Positions 11,063 to 23,359 of a DNA stretch of 64,000 nt are shown here, in pieces. The position numbers and the translations under genes are program-made. Under the pieces are notes generated by a model, which was given only the letters and a program-made list of their open reading frames with translations, ran no database searches and was not told the DNA's origin. The stretch's first letter is position 1. Each line of letters starts with the position of its first letter. This DNA comes from Periconia sp. R9002. Its lineage: Eukaryota; Ascomycota; Dothideomycetes; Pleosporales; Periconiaceae. The stretch covers positions 1 through 64,000 of the forward strand of contig JAMAHW010000107.1 in assembly GCA_023627715.1 (NCBI GenBank), given 5' to 3'.

Positions 11063-14000
11063 TTACAACTCGTCTTTGACGCGTTGCGTAGCGGCAGCGG
11101 CAGCGCTGCTTACTTTGGTAGCTGCACCCTCCGCATTCTTTGAAGCAGAGGCGTAGATCTCAGCAATTTTCGAATTGGCCACGTCAACAGCAGCTGCAAG
11201 CCTACTGCTCGCACTCTCCATAGCGCCCTGCTCGGGTCCATACATGGCCGAGCTAACAGCGGAACTCACCGCTGAGGCTGCGCTGGCGGCTTTCTCGCTG
11301 GCTACCGACGAAATGGAACTGCGTGCGCTCGCGGCTCCACTGGCAGCGGATGCGACGTAGCCACTGGCGGTGGGAGTTCCGTATATGGCCTCGCTGATGG
11401 CGGCTTGAGCACTGGATGCGACAGCGAGGAAGTTGTCTTGGGCTTGCTGTGTGCCGTAAATGGCATTGCTGGCCTTGACCTGAACGGACGAGTAGGCGCT
11501 CGCAATGGATTCGCTGGCTTGCTCTACAGTGCCCTTCTGCGTGCCGTACACAGCAACAGAGGCGCTTTCGACAGCTGCGTTGAGTTGTTCATTGGCCTGG
11601 CTCAGAATAGTTTCGATGGCAGGAGGAGGTGTAAAGACGGAGCTAATTACTGACGAAGCCGAAGCATAAGCCTCGGAAGCGTAAGAGCTCACGCTATCGT
11701 AGTTTTCGGAAGCGTACGAGTTGACGGACGAAGCGGCAGCGGGGAGACCGGTGTAGTAGGCAGATGAGAAGCGTTGCATCACACTCTCGGTGAAATCAGG
11801 TTCTTTGCCAACTACCAATTCTGAGATGAGAGCTTGTACAGAAGAGTACTGTGCAGCAGCTTGTGCCGTCGCCTGAGCAGCGTAGGCTCCGGCCTGGGAG
11901 TAAGCGGAGTTTACCCACGGCGTAGGGGCACCGTAGACTTGGTTGCTGGCCTGTGCGATAAGAGACTCCCAGTTCTGACTGGCCTGAGAAGCAATGGATT
12001 CCGTCCAGGGAGTTTCTGTGCCGACAACGCCGGAGCTCACTTGTGAAGCGATGTTTTCGGCGGCACCACTAACTTTGGAAGCGGCAATCTTGGCCGATTT
12101 CGACGCCTCCGATGCAACAGATTGAGCCAATGGCGTTTCTGATCCAATTACAGTGGAGCTGACTTGGGAGGCTATCGACTGCGCTGATTTGGAAGCAACT
12201 GAGGCAAGAGACTCAATCTGACCCTGTTCAGGGCCGTAAAATGCACTGGAAGCAGCATCAACAAATTCGGAGTAGCGAGCATGTGCCAACCCAAGAGCTT
12301 CATAGTATTGCCGTCTTGCAACCTCAATCGCAGGGGTGGGTTGAGAAGTAAATTGGGCAGAAGCAGCGCTAATGCCTTCAGAAAGCCTAGAGGATGCGAT
12401 AGAAGAGACAGACTCAAAATAGCCTTGGGTAGGGCCGGCAGCGTAGCTCTTCACCGAATCCGTGACCTGTGCGGCGACCGCTAGTCTCTCGCTTGCTGCT
12501 GCCACAGAGTCGGAGTAGGCTTGCTCAATCATAGAGAGCATGGTCTCGTGGGCTGGCTTGGGAGTCCCGGAAACCAAAACCGAGAGCCTGGACTTTGCGT
12601 TTGAGAATTGTTCATTAGCAAGACTCACAGCTTCGTTGTAACGAGAGGTGGCTTGTGCCTGGGCAGCATAGAATGCTGGAGTGGGGGTGCCATAGATGGC
12701 GTTGGACGCCCTGTAGTGTGGTTAGTGACAGAATGTATCAGACGCGTCTTGGGTAACACTTACGCAGTAACAGCTTGAGCAAACTTTTCGGATGCAACGC
12801 TGGTTGCACTCTCTGCAGCGTTCTGCTCCGTGCCAAACAAGGCGCTTGAAGCTGCTGCCACAGCTTGTGCATATCTTTCACTGGCCAACGAAGTGGCAGA
12901 TTCCACCTTGCCTTGCGTCTTGGTCGGTTGTCTGAGAGCTTCGTTGACAGCTCGAGTCAGATCAGAAGCACGATCTCCCGCACCCGCGAAGAGACTCTGT
13001 AGCTTTGCGGAATAAGTCTCGTCATCGTCGTCGTCGATGAAGTCGTCGAGGATGGGCTGCCTAGCTTCTGGAATGGCTTGTGCATTTACGCCTCCAAAGA
13101 CTTTCTTAGGTGCGTCTGCTACCCCCGAGGCGGCTTGCTTCACGGTCTCCTGAGCTGCATCAATACCCTCAGACGCCACGGATGCTCCGCTACTGGCACT
13201 GGAGGCAGCTTCAGCAATGACTTCGGATGCCTTTGAAGATGCTGTCGATGCAGAATCCTTGACCTGCGATGCGATACTCTCATGAGCCGAAGTCTCTGAT
13301 CCTACAACAGCTTCAGAGGCCTTCGATGAAGCCGCCGACACAGATTCACTAATGGCAGAAGCTACACTCTCGGCAACGGGCGTTTCGGAGCCAACGATAG
13401 ACTCTGAGATTTTTGAGGAAACGGAGGATGCCGAGTTGCTGACTGCTGAAGCTAGGCTTTCGGAGGCTGGAGTCTCGGAACCGAGTATGGCTTCCGAGGC
13501 CTTTGAAGAGAGATCCTGTGCACCCTGGGCAGCTTGTTGGGCAGCATTGAAGGCCCTGACGGGCACCTTCTTGCTGGAGAAGTCGTCGGTTGAATCCTCG
13601 GCCCAGATCTTCCATTTGGCGACGTCCTTGAGGCGGACAAGCTCATTTACAGCTGTGGTGACACTGTTCATTGCCTTATCTTCGAGCTTGGCAGCTTCGT
13701 CATGTGCGACTTTTAGACCCTCGTGTCTCGTTCCGACTGCTTCCACTTCTTCTTGCCATTCTTCAAGGGTGGTCCTGAGCTTGTGGTACTTTTGCCAATC
13801 GTCATAAGTCACACCGTCGAGCCATGCCCAACGCATGCCAACCTCTTGGAGACCGAGGCCATGAATCTTTTCCAAGACTTCGACACTGCTTGCGACTGCA
13901 GCCTTGACAAGATTGTCCGTTTCCTGGTCGTAATTCAACTTCCATTGACGAATCGCCTCGGCCTTCTCTTTGATCTTGAGCCCCAACTCACGAGTCTTGA

Positions 14001-15369
14001 GATTCACCTTGTCGAAAGCTTTGGAGAGATCATCCTCTGTTGGTTCTTCGGGAAGAGATTTGACAGTTTTGACGATGAACTTCTTGAGCGCAGCAATAGC
14101 TGACTCGGCAGACTCCTCGAGTTGGACAAGCAGAGCTGCACCGTGTCCATTGACGCCTTTGTCGACCTGACGTTTGGTGAGCTCTGCAACACGAACCTCA
14201 AGGTCTTCAGCGCCCTTATCCGCCGCTGTCGCAAACTTTGACTGCCAGTTGCGCAAGTCGTTGTTTAGTTGCTCGCGAAGTTCCTTTCCTGTCGGCTGGG
14301 GCCTCTTCGACCTTGTTGATGTCGAAGCGGTATCCGTTTCCGACGAGTCTCCAAAGAAGTCATCCAGCACTTTCCAGCCAGATTCGGGTGTTGCAGAAGC
14401 AGAAGCCTCTACCGAAGAACTAACCGAAGTAGGGCTAGAGGTGATGGTCTCGGAAAGAGATGTCCTCTCTGACTCGACGGCTTCCATGACGGACTCCATC
14501 TTTTGCTGATCCTTGTACCGTCCGAGGCGTTCTTGAATGCGGACCAATTGAGGTTCAACATTGTCACCATACAGGATCCTCAACTGCGGCCACACTGTAC
14601 GAGAGATGAATTTCCAGGTAAGGTCCCTAGCAATCAAAATTCTCGGGAAGACGATGTGAGATACCACATGGTGACCGTGGGCATACCCTTGGCGAGCATA
14701 CGGAAGGCCTGCTTCATAAGCGGGAAGGATGCTGAGGTGGTAAATCTCCGCAAGGCTTTCCTTGGTCTGTTCATAGAGCGGAGAGACGGCCTCTGAAGCT
14801 TTGTCCACGTATGGACCCAGATGTTGGTTGTATTGTGCTTGTACCTGGGACTGGAGGTTCTGAATCTGGGGTTGGACTCTGCGAGCCCATTCGGCCTCGG
14901 CGTACTTTTGAACCTGGTCGACCCTGTGCGCACCGTAGGTGTCATACTTGTCTTTGGCGAAGGTGGAGACGGGAGAGTAGAACTGCTGGTCGAAGCGGTC
15001 GACGTAAGGCTGGACTTTCTCAAGCTGGGGAGCGACATAGGTGTGATAGTAAGGGTCGAGGTATGGGGCGGCATAAGCTCTTGTGTGAAGGTATGGCTTG
15101 CATACTCGCGGGGAGGACCCAGACAGCTTGGTGATGGAGGTGGGACAGCGGAAGAGCAAGGTAATGATGAGATACCACGAGACCAGCCTTCCCACGACGT
15201 TTGTCAAGGTGCCGGCAAATGATCTTCTAGAAGAACGGGCGGGTTTGGAGGAGGGCACAGTAGCACTCGAGGTGTTTCCCTTGTGTTTGTCGGCGTGACC
15301 GTTGGCATGGCCATTGGCAGTGGGTTTCTTGCCGGGCTTTTTGGCGCGGCCGTTGCTTGGGGCAGCCAT
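11063..15369 (-). CDS. Large Ala/Ser-rich repeat protein with N-terminal membrane segment
   Basis: Two exons, 15369-12764 and 12710-11063, with a 53-nt intron (GTAAGT...CAG, branch CTAAC, phase 2), give 1417 aa. The N-terminus is basic and polar (1-50), followed by one hydrophobic segment (about 54-74, VGRLVSWYLIITLLF). A Tyr/Pro/Gln-rich helical region (about 90-310) follows, with recurring PY and VQPY units, then coiled-coil-like helices (about 390-640). From about 650 to the C-terminus there are many degenerate repeats of roughly 30-40 residues built around (S/A)SEA, (I/V)(V/Y)G(S/T)(E/P)TP and ESIASQ. Such amphipathic Ala/Ser helices recall perilipin-like or apolipoprotein-like surface-binding proteins, but that is inference. 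I recall similar fungal proteins being labelled hoxa13-like. No homeodomain is visible, so that name should not be trusted. Function unknown. Confidence 0.82.
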
Positions 15370-16619
15370 GATGGCTACAGCACCGAAGCGTGGAGTTTGA
15401 AATTACGGTGTGGAGGATTGCTCGCGTGCCAGAGAGAGCGGTGCGCGGTTCGATTCGCTTCGCGTATAGCGGTGAGGACGAGGAGGCGCGCAACCGTGAT
15501 AAGCGGCGGCTATGGTGGAGGTGCCAGGTTAGCCAGGCAATTTGACAGATGGGTAATAGATGGCTGGGTGGGCAGATAAAGACGATGAGATCGAGTGGGG
15601 ACTGGGACTAGGACTAGGCTGGGGTGGTGTGTGAGAGTTTGAGCTTACCTGTACGTAGCTTCAACGTAGTATTCTACCACCGGGGCGATGGAGACGGTGG
15701 GTGGGAGAGAGGTGAGTTGATGGAAGGGAGGAGGGAAGAAGGATGGAGAGAAGAAAAATCAATGAAACGCGCGTGAGATGGTGGCCGAGAGCAGTAAGTA
15801 CAGTACGTATCCTATCCAGACGATGCATCTGAAGCAGGAACACCCCCCAAGAACAGGGATCCTCGCTTTCGCCGGCGTCTCAAATGATGTCACGGCACGT
15901 GAAAGCCCGTCCCGTCGCGTTTACCCTGAACCTTTTTTGACTTTCCTATCATCTTTACCTGTATCGTTTAATAATCCTACACGAGTATTTCCATGGGCAG
16001 ATATACTAAGTGATGGATTTATATAAGATATGTAACTAAGTAACTAACACGCCTCTGTGTGGGCGCATATTCATGTTGTTGCATCGTGTAGTCAAGTGGC
16101 GTGACGGGATATTACTGTACGACACAATTGCGCAAACCCGTTTCTTTGTTCTTTTGGAACCCTTCATCAAAGATAAAGATAAATATATACATACAATGGT
16201 AACACCACGTTAAATGGCCATGACGAGTTCCCGTCCGTGATACTTGCAGACATGTGTCCACGTATTGCGTGCGCGGCGAGGTACATGTAGGCCGAAGTGC
16301 GGGCTTGTACCTTTTCGGTAATCGCGGTCAGTGCTCAATCCGCACCTCCACCTCCACCTCCCTCCATTACATCTTCTACCACTCCAACCTCACCTTGTCA
16401 CCCATCCAAAAAAAAACCACCCATCGCCACATTGGACCCTTCGCTATTCACATACCCGTGTCCCTGTTTTATTGTTTTACATACATCCTCTTTTTCCTTC
16501 TCTTCTCTCTTCTTCCCTAATTCTGCTTCGACCACGTCCGTTTCCGAGACAAACACAAACCTCACGCCCTCCATCCTGTGCCCCCATGACCGCCTCCTGC
16601 TCATGAGAACCCACATACT
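15370..16619. promoter_or_regulatory. Shared 1.25-kb promoter region between divergent genes
   Basis: Lies between the start of the repeat-rich membrane protein (minus) and the start of the Ssm4-like gene (plus), so it must hold both promoters. The stretch before 16,620 is strongly pyrimidine-rich, typical of fungal 5' leader regions. No specific operator could be assigned. Confidence 0.55.
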
Positions 16620-19600
16620 ATGAATGACGCCGACGCGCCATCCATTTCCGCCATGGCCGACGTAGCCTCCTCCACCGCCCCCAAAGATGATCCCGATACC
16701 TGTCGAATATGCCGCGGGGAAGGCTCCCACGAAGAGCCTCTCTTCTTCCCCTGCAAATGCAGCGGCAGCATCAAATATGTGCATCAGGATTGTCTCATGG
16801 AGTGGCTGTCACATTCCCAGAAAAAATACTGCGAGCTGTGCAAGACCTCCTTCCGCTTCACAAAGCTCTACCACCCCCACATGCCCCCCCGCATCCCCAC
16901 CGCCGTCTTCCTTCGCCGCGCCGCCGTACACACCGTGAAACTCTTCATGACCTGGTGTCGCGCAATTCTTGTCGCCTCCGTTTGGCTTGTTCTGCTGCCT
17001 TGGTGTATGCGCGTTGTTTGGAGGAGTTTATTCTGGGTCGGAGACGGAGGATGGACACGTGAGCACTACATCGTCTTCGCCGATCAATCCACCCCCTCCG
17101 CCACAGATCCCGAAGCCTTGCGCGCCGCCTCCGCGCTCGCCTCTACCGCCGCCGCCACCATGATCAAATCTCAACCTCGGCCCTCGAACATGACGGCTGG
17201 TGAACCGGGCGCGTGGTCCATATTGAAGCGCTTCATGTCCGGATACACCCAGGACTTCCATGGCCCTCCCATCTCTGCAAAAGCATCGGTCAATGGGACC
17301 GCCGTTAATGCCACGGTTGTGTATCCTGGTCCGCGCAGTTCTTCTCTCCTTTCCGACATTCCCTTCTTTAATTGGTTCCCGTCGCAGGCCGCAAACCGAT
17401 TTCTGCTCGATGTTCTTGAAGGCCAGATCATTACTCTCCTGGTTGTAGTCGCCTTCATACTAATATTTCTAATCCGAGAATGGGTCGTTCAACAGCAACC
17501 CGTCATCAACATGGTCGCCATTAATGAAAACGCCGCCGCTCAAAGGGCTCCTGAGCAAGAAGCCGAAATCGGAATGGTAGGAGAGGAAGACGAGGAAGAC
17601 GAGGACGAGGACGTGGAGGAGCAAGATTTGGCAGAAGACATGGCCGCGAGAGACAATGAAGAGGATGAGGACGAGGAAGAGCGCGATCAGGATCATGAGG
17701 ATGAGGATGAGGAGGACCATGAGCTAGAAAACTCTTCCATGGGTGTCGGCGTTTCTACGGATGGTGGCCGTGAAGTCCGGGACAGAAGAGAAGTAGATAT
17801 TCCCGGTCTATCCACGGCTAATCGCTCACAATCGTCTTCTTCTCCCCAACGAAGGAATAATGCTGTGCTCAGGGCATGGCAGGATAACCACGAGATTCCA
17901 GAAGAGCTGAGGCAGGCCATCATCAATGGGTCGTCCGAGGATGTAGCAAGGATTTTGACCGACATGCCCCTGGAAGATTCCATCAAGCTCGAAGGAGCTT
18001 TAACAAAGCTGTCCAAGATGGCCCATGAAGCTGATAAAGTCCCGGAGCCGCCTGTGCGTCGCATATCAGATTCCAATGAAATCCAAGCGGAGGCATCGAG
18101 CTCTCACGACCACGCCTTCCCTGAACGTTCCAGTAGCCTGTCAAACAGATTTTGGGATACGCCGGAGGAGTCTACAGAAACCTCGGCCCCATCACAGAGG
18201 CCCCACATGCCTGCACGTGATAAATCTTTTATTGCTACAGAGATCCGCCGTGGGTTAGAAGAGAATAGCACGTGGTCGTTCGCTGATGTTCCAGGATCTT
18301 CAAAAGACGTGGAAAAAATTAAGGTGGATAGCGATTCAGGTTCACGGGAAAACAGTAATGCCCATCAAGAACGCCATGATAATACTGCCGTGCAAGATGC
18401 TAATGAACAAGAACCATGGAGCGATGATAGCAGCGGGAGTTGGCAACAGGTCCCCGAAAATGGCGTAGATAACACTGCGGGAGGGGCCTTAGCGTCAAAG
18501 CTCGATGATACGCAGCGCACCGGCACAGCACTGCCCGAAATGGAGCAAGAGCCGCATGATGATTCCCCTGCCCTTGCGTCCGCTTCTGAAGATGATGTTG
18601 TCGCTTCGGGTGCGGTCTCCGGGCCTGAATCCAACCCCGAAGTTCAGGAGCCTCAGGACCGAGAAACACAGCCAGAAGAGAGGCCCCCAGAAGAAGTGCC
18701 ACCCGCACAAGTACAACCCCAAGTGCAGGAGAATAATGCTGGCCGGGGATTAGGAGAGCGCGTTCTCAACTGGATGTACCGAGATGTCGAGCCCGGTGCT
18801 CGAGCATTGGAAGATGGCGGTGATGATGAGCTTGTCCAGGCGCTCGATGATTTCGTACAATTCGATCAGGCCCCGGCAAGAAACAATGATGCCCTAAACG
18901 CAGCTGTACAAGATCCGGAAGTGGCCGCAGCGGCAGCCCAGGCTGGAATCGATGTCAATGATCAGGATGCTATTGATGATGCGGAAGATCTCGAAGGCAT
19001 CATGGAACTTATTGGTATGCAAGGACCGATTACCGGGCTTTTCCAAAACGCCATGTTCAGCGCCGTCTTGATATCTGCTACCTTGGCTTGCGCTGTCTGG
19101 CTTCCCTATCTTGGCGGGAAAGTCGTCATCCTGTTCATGGGAAGCCCTGTTGCGCTTTTCATCAAGCTCCCACTTCAAATAATCGCCACCGCAGCAGATC
19201 TTGCCGTTGATGGTGCACTTTCCGTTGGTGCTGGACTACTGTATTGGACTCTGGAAGGTGTCCGTTTGGTGGTCAACGTCAGCACCTTTGGGATCCTGAG
19301 CAAATTTATAGAAGGCCCAATTGCACTCTTCACTGGACCGGCTTTCAACATTGCTACCAGTGCCGGAAATCGTCTCAGCAAACTAGTAGCTGAGTCGCCT
19401 CTGTTGCCACCGCCTACCTACTTTCGCCTGTCTATCAACTCCCACGTCGCTCTTAGGACCATCCAGAATACGACTTCTCACACACTCAATCAGACAACCG
19501 CCGTTCTTTCTGGAATTTGCGAAGACTTTCCAATGGAGTCCGCCCCTGAATTAGTGCTCCGTGTCCTACGTCAGGTGCCTACCTCCGTTCAATTCGTTAT

Positions 19601-21650
19601 CACGGAAGTCTTTAGCAAGCTGGCAGCCTTAGCCTCCTGGCTTTTGACGACTGAGTCGTACAATATCACATTTGATCTAGATTTAGGACGTAATGCAAGC
19701 AATACTTATGCCGCCATAGAAGACTGGACGGCTACCGATCGTCTGATCGCTGTTCTCGCTGGGTATAGCTTCTTTGCGGTTGCTGGCGCTGTTTACCTTC
19801 GACGTGGCGCCCCACTGACCTCTTCGCGACAAGGGCAAAAAATTGAGCGTATCATATCTGAAATACTTCAGCAAGCTGGCGGGGTCTTGAAAGTCATTCT
19901 CATCATCTCGATCGAAATGCTGGTCTTCCCACTATATTGCGGTCTACTTCTCGATATGGCGTTGTTGCCATTGTTCAAAGATGCCAACATCTATACCAGA
20001 TGGCAGTTCACTCGACAAAATCCATGGACATCGGGATTCGTGCATTGGTTCATTGGGACATGTTACATGTTCCACTTTGCTCTCTTTGTATCCATGTGCC
20101 GGAAGATACTGCGCAAAGGAGTTTTGTATTTCATTCGCGATCCGGACGACCCAACTTTCCACCCCGTGCGCGAAGTCCTGGAACGCAGCGTCACGACCCA
20201 GCTGCGCAAGATTGCCTTTAGTGGGCTAGTGTACGGAGGCCTCGTTATTGTGTGCCTTGGTGGCGTGGTATGGGCGCTCAACCAAGTCACTGTCGGTGTG
20301 CTACCCATTCTGTGGGTTTCTCATGCACCGGCTTTGGAATTCCCGCTTGACCTGTTATTCTACAACTTCCTCACTCCCGTGGTCATCAAGTTCTACAAGC
20401 CGAGTGACGGTCTGAATATCATCTCCAAATGGTGGTTCAAACTCTGCGCTCGTGGCCTCCGCATGTCAAACTTCCTTTTTGGTGACAAGAACGAGGACGA
20501 AGAGGGCCACAAGGTCAATGGTCAGATGGTCTTTGACGGCAAGTATGTGCGTGCACCCGCTTCTGACCAAGTCCGAATTCCCAAAGGGGACCCGGTGTTT
20601 GTTGAGGTCGACGAGAACAACGTCCGCAAAGATGGCAACTCTCATGGCCCAGGCGTGCACAATTCGACCACTCTTGTGACCAAAGTCTACATCCCGCCCT
20701 GGTTCCGCGTTCGAATCGCTCTCTTCGTCATCGCCATCTGGATCTTTGCCGCTGTGACAGGAATCAGCGCGACCATCCTGCCCCTGCTCTTCGGTCGCTA
20801 CCTCTTCTCCCTCTTCCTACCCAAACACGTCGAAATGAACGACATTCACGCCTTCTCTCTCGGTATCTACACCCTAGGCAGCGTCGCTTACACCATCTAC
20901 CACGCCTACAAGTTCCTCCACTCCATCAACCGCCCGACCCCTTCCCCGCTCACCACCCTTTACACTGTCGCATCCACGGGTGCCCGTGTCAGCATGCGCG
21001 TAGCGCGCTTCACCTACGTGTGGGTCGGCCTCGTCGCTCTCATTCCGCTCCTTTTCGCGGTACTCCTCGAATTCTACCTCCTCATGCCGCTGCACGCGTA
21101 CTTTGGCCCCTCAGAACCACACGTCGTGCACCTCATCCAGGATTGGACGCTGGGGTTCCTCTACGCAAGACTCGGCGCTCGTCTCATCTTCTCGGACCGC
21201 ACATCGCGCCCTGCACGCGCTTTCACGGCCCTCATCATTGACGGCTACCTCGATCCCAACGCCGCCATCGCCACCCGCTGCTTCCTCGTTCCCGCCCTCT
21301 TAGTCTTTTTCATTTCCATCTCCGCGCCCGCCGCCATCGCGTTTGTGCTCACAAGGACAGTCCTCGCGGGCTCCACGCCGCTCGTTAAGAACCTCGTCTG
21401 GCGCTTCAGCTACCCTGCTGTCGGCGTGGGTGTCGCCGCCGTATGGGGAGCCAGAGAGGGTGCAGGCGTGCTGGGCCGCTGGCGTCTTGTCGTCAAAGAC
21501 GAGGTGTACCTTATTGGGGAACGGTTACATAATTTCGGAGAGAGGAGGGCTAGGGGGCCTGCTGTTCCTGTTGTTCCGCCTGCTGCTGCGGCAGCTGGAG
21601 AGGGACAAGGTCTGGAGGGACTTGCGCCTGCTGTAGCTGTGGGTGTTTGA
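16620..21650 (+). CDS. SSM4: ER membrane E3 ubiquitin ligase (Doa10/MARCH6-type RING-CH)
   Basis: Single exon of 1676 aa. Residues 28-74 form a RING-CH (RINGv) finger: CRIC, CKCSGSIKYVHQDCL and CELC, with ligands C28, C31, C45, C47, H55, C58, C71 and C74. This variant RING at the extreme N-terminus, followed by many membrane spans, is diagnostic of Doa10/Ssm4. That ligase ubiquitinates misfolded cytosolic and membrane substrates and short-lived regulators for ER-associated degradation. Membrane segments follow the RING (about 100-125), recur at about 270-290 and then cluster from about 810 to the end. Between residues about 310 and 780 lies a long acidic, Ser/Gln-rich loop, including an uninterrupted Glu/Asp stretch. 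A later ATG at 16,653 could also serve as start. Family assignment is firm; substrates are not readable. Confidence 0.95.
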   Translation: MNDADAPSISAMADVASSTAPKDDPDTCRICRGEGSHEEPLFFPCKCSGSIKYVHQDCLMEWLSHSQKKYCELCKTSFRFTKLYHPHMPPRIPTAVFLRRAAVHTVKLFMTWCRAILVASVWLVLLPWCMRVVWRSLFWVGDGGWTREHYIVFADQSTPSATDPEALRAASALASTAAATMIKSQPRPSNMTAGEPGAWSILKRFMSGYTQDFHGPPISAKASVNGTAVNATVVYPGPRSSSLLSDIPFFNWFPSQAANRFLLDVLEGQIITLLVVVAFILIFLIREWVVQQQPVINMVAINENAAAQRAPEQEAEIGMVGEEDEEDEDEDVEEQDLAEDMAARDNEEDEDEEERDQDHEDEDEEDHELENSSMGVGVSTDGGREVRDRREVDIPGLSTANRSQSSSSPQRRNNAVLRAWQDNHEIPEELRQAIINGSSEDVARILTDMPLEDSIKLEGALTKLSKMAHEADKVPEPPVRRISDSNEIQAEASSSHDHAFPERSSSLSNRFWDTPEESTETSAPSQRPHMPARDKSFIATEIRRGLEENSTWSFADVPGSSKDVEKIKVDSDSGSRENSNAHQERHDNTAVQDANEQEPWSDDSSGSWQQVPENGVDNTAGGALASKLDDTQRTGTALPEMEQEPHDDSPALASASEDDVVASGAVSGPESNPEVQEPQDRETQPEERPPEEVPPAQVQPQVQENNAGRGLGERVLNWMYRDVEPGARALEDGGDDELVQALDDFVQFDQAPARNNDALNAAVQDPEVAAAAAQAGIDVNDQDAIDDAEDLEGIMELIGMQGPITGLFQNAMFSAVLISATLACAVWLPYLGGKVVILFMGSPVALFIKLPLQIIATAADLAVDGALSVGAGLLYWTLEGVRLVVNVSTFGILSKFIEGPIALFTGPAFNIATSAGNRLSKLVAESPLLPPPTYFRLSINSHVALRTIQNTTSHTLNQTTAVLSGICEDFPMESAPELVLRVLRQVPTSVQFVITEVFSKLAALASWLLTTESYNITFDLDLGRNASNTYAAIEDWTATDRLIAVLAGYSFFAVAGAVYLRRGAPLTSSRQGQKIERIISEILQQAGGVLKVILIISIEMLVFPLYCGLLLDMALLPLFKDANIYTRWQFTRQNPWTSGFVHWFIGTCYMFHFALFVSMCRKILRKGVLYFIRDPDDPTFHPVREVLERSVTTQLRKIAFSGLVYGGLVIVCLGGVVWALNQVTVGVLPILWVSHAPALEFPLDLLFYNFLTPVVIKFYKPSDGLNIISKWWFKLCARGLRMSNFLFGDKNEDEEGHKVNGQMVFDGKYVRAPASDQVRIPKGDPVFVEVDENNVRKDGNSHGPGVHNSTTLVTKVYIPPWFRVRIALFVIAIWIFAAVTGISATILPLLFGRYLFSLFLPKHVEMNDIHAFSLGIYTLGSVAYTIYHAYKFLHSINRPTPSPLTTLYTVASTGARVSMRVARFTYVWVGLVALIPLLFAVLLEFYLLMPLHAYFGPSEPHVVHLIQDWTLGFLYARLGARLIFSDRTSRPARAFTALIIDGYLDPNAAIATRCFLVPALLVFFISISAPAAIAFVLTRTVLAGSTPLVKNLVWRFSYPAVGVGVAAVWGAREGAGVLGRWRLVVKDEVYLIGERLHNFGERRARGPAVPVVPPAAAAAGEGQGLEGLAPAVAVGV

Positions 21651-22839
21651 GTGTACATTGTTAGGTATTGTTTCATGATGATGTATTTACGGGACTGGGC
21701 TGGGTTTTGGGCATTTTTTTCGGAACTTCGGGGTTCAGGGTTTAGGAATAGAGAATGATGAGTCTGATGGATGTATCTACGTTTACTTACAGGTGTATGT
21801 TATTCATCATTGAAATCATTATCACCCCTTCTCCCCCCTTCCCCACTCCCTTTGAACGTGCTGATTGATGTGCAACTTTTACTCTTTTGGGTATGTTGGA
21901 ATATGTGTTCGTGTTTAGTCTCTCTCCATCGTATATTTTCTTAACCATCTACCTCTATCTAATATCATACATATACATATCATATATATATATATATAAT
22001 ATAATGCAGCTAATCTTGCCCAAACCCCCACACACACACTCACTCACACCTTGGAAAGACGTCGTTACATGGTTACGTTATCCTCCTACCTCCTACCTAC
22101 CTACATACACACCTTTACCTTTACCTTTACCTATAACATCGTATCCGTATCCCTGAAACGCGCCACGATAATCCACATTATGTATTGCTGCTACGTACAT
22201 GTACATGTCAATGGAAATCCCCCAAGTCGGAATAGAAAAAAAAAAGGGGGAAAAGAAAAGGATTGGCGCAAGACCCACTTTTTTTCAGAATGTAGCTGAG
22301 TTGATTTTGATTTTTGATTTTATTTGATTGTTATTTTTTTTGGGGGTAGGTAGGTAGGTAGGTAGGGATTGGGATAGGGAATAAGGTATGTTAGGGGAAG
22401 GGGAGCGTTTGTTGTGCAGGGAGGTTTATGGTTTAGGGGGAGTAGGTTGTTGGTCGCGCGAAAAGAAGATGTGTCTTTCAACTTTCGTTTCATTCATTCC
22501 GTGCTATTTTGTTCAAATATGTACATTTTTATAGGAATGAAATACCGTGCGTTCCCCTTTCCCCTGAGTGCTAGGGGTTCTTATTTGAGAAGGATGGATA
22601 CAATGCGCTTAAACTTCTTCAATTCCATCATCCCCTTTCGAACAATAGACTTGAAAAAAAAAAAAAAAAAAAAGTTGCGGCGAAATCAATCAATCACCCT
22701 CACTCATATAAGACAGTAAAGGCTTGACTCGACTTCCCTCACGCCCCCAAAATTCTAAAAGAAAAAAAAATAAAAAGAAAACTCAATCGATCAATCCCGT
22801 TTCCAAGTCTCGGAAATGTGTGGGACTGTGAGACTTTTT
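21651..22839. repeat. Convergent intergenic region rich in simple repeats
   Basis: Holds the 3' flanks of the Ssm4 gene and the RNase gene, which point at each other. Simple repeats: TA run at about 21,983-22,000, CA run at about 22,029-22,042, three ACCTTT units at about 22,107-22,128, a TAGG tetranucleotide run at about 22,347-22,366 and a long A-run at about 22,652-22,672. No gene is supported. Confidence 0.7.
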
Positions 22840-23359
22840 TTACCATCCAGAGCAAGCGACAAAGTTATTCCCGCTGGCTCCCGTGTGCGTGATTTCTCCG
22901 GCTCTGGCGCCGCTCTTGTTGATCACGACGCGGTCGGGACCAGGAGAGCCTGGGAGATACGTTAGCAATCATTAACCTATCCTATCTACAAACCGCACAA
23001 TTTCCTTTAAAGAAGAATAGAAACTTACCACCAGTATACGCCCCACTCTTCAACAACGGAAACTCATAGTACGGGCCCGACACCAAAAAGTCGAAACCCT
23101 CGTAGTTGTTGTAGACGTGCGGGTAGGTGCTGCCGCCCGCGGTGCCGCCTTGCTTTACGTAGTTGTAAGCTGAGTTGCGGGCGCCGGTGAGTTGGGAGGA
23201 GGTGTAGGAGGTGGAGCCGCAGACGACGGTGGCCTGGCGGTCGACGAGGGCGAGGTCGTTGGAGATGGCGGCTGAGGTTTCTGTGACGACGGTGGTGGGG
23301 AGGGCGAAGGTGGTTGTGGTGGTGGAGACGGCGAGGAGGAGGCTGGTGAGGAACTTCAT
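22840..23359 (-). CDS. Secreted guanyl-specific ribonuclease (RNase T1/N1 family)
   Basis: Two exons, 23359-23029 and 22949-22840, with a 79-nt intron (GTAAGT...CAG, phase 1), give 146 aa. The start is followed by a classic signal peptide ([12 protein letters not shown]... ending near ALP) and a short pro-region. The mature part matches microbial guanyl-specific RNases, which cleave RNA after guanosine through a 2',3'-cyclic phosphate. The known catalytic set can be placed: Tyr/His in YPHVYNN, Glu in YYEFPL, Arg in PDRVV and the C-terminal His in [10 protein letters not shown]. The last two lie in exon 2, so the intron must be spliced for activity. Cys residues in VVCG and VACSGW probably form a disulfide. 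Likely role is extracellular RNA degradation, though related fungal proteins can act as secreted effectors. Confidence 0.93.

Noticed and set aside
15430..15460. ggttcgattcgc string resembling a tRNA T-loop/B box
   Set aside because: No matching A box or cloverleaf upstream; it lies in the 5' flank of the repeat-rich gene.
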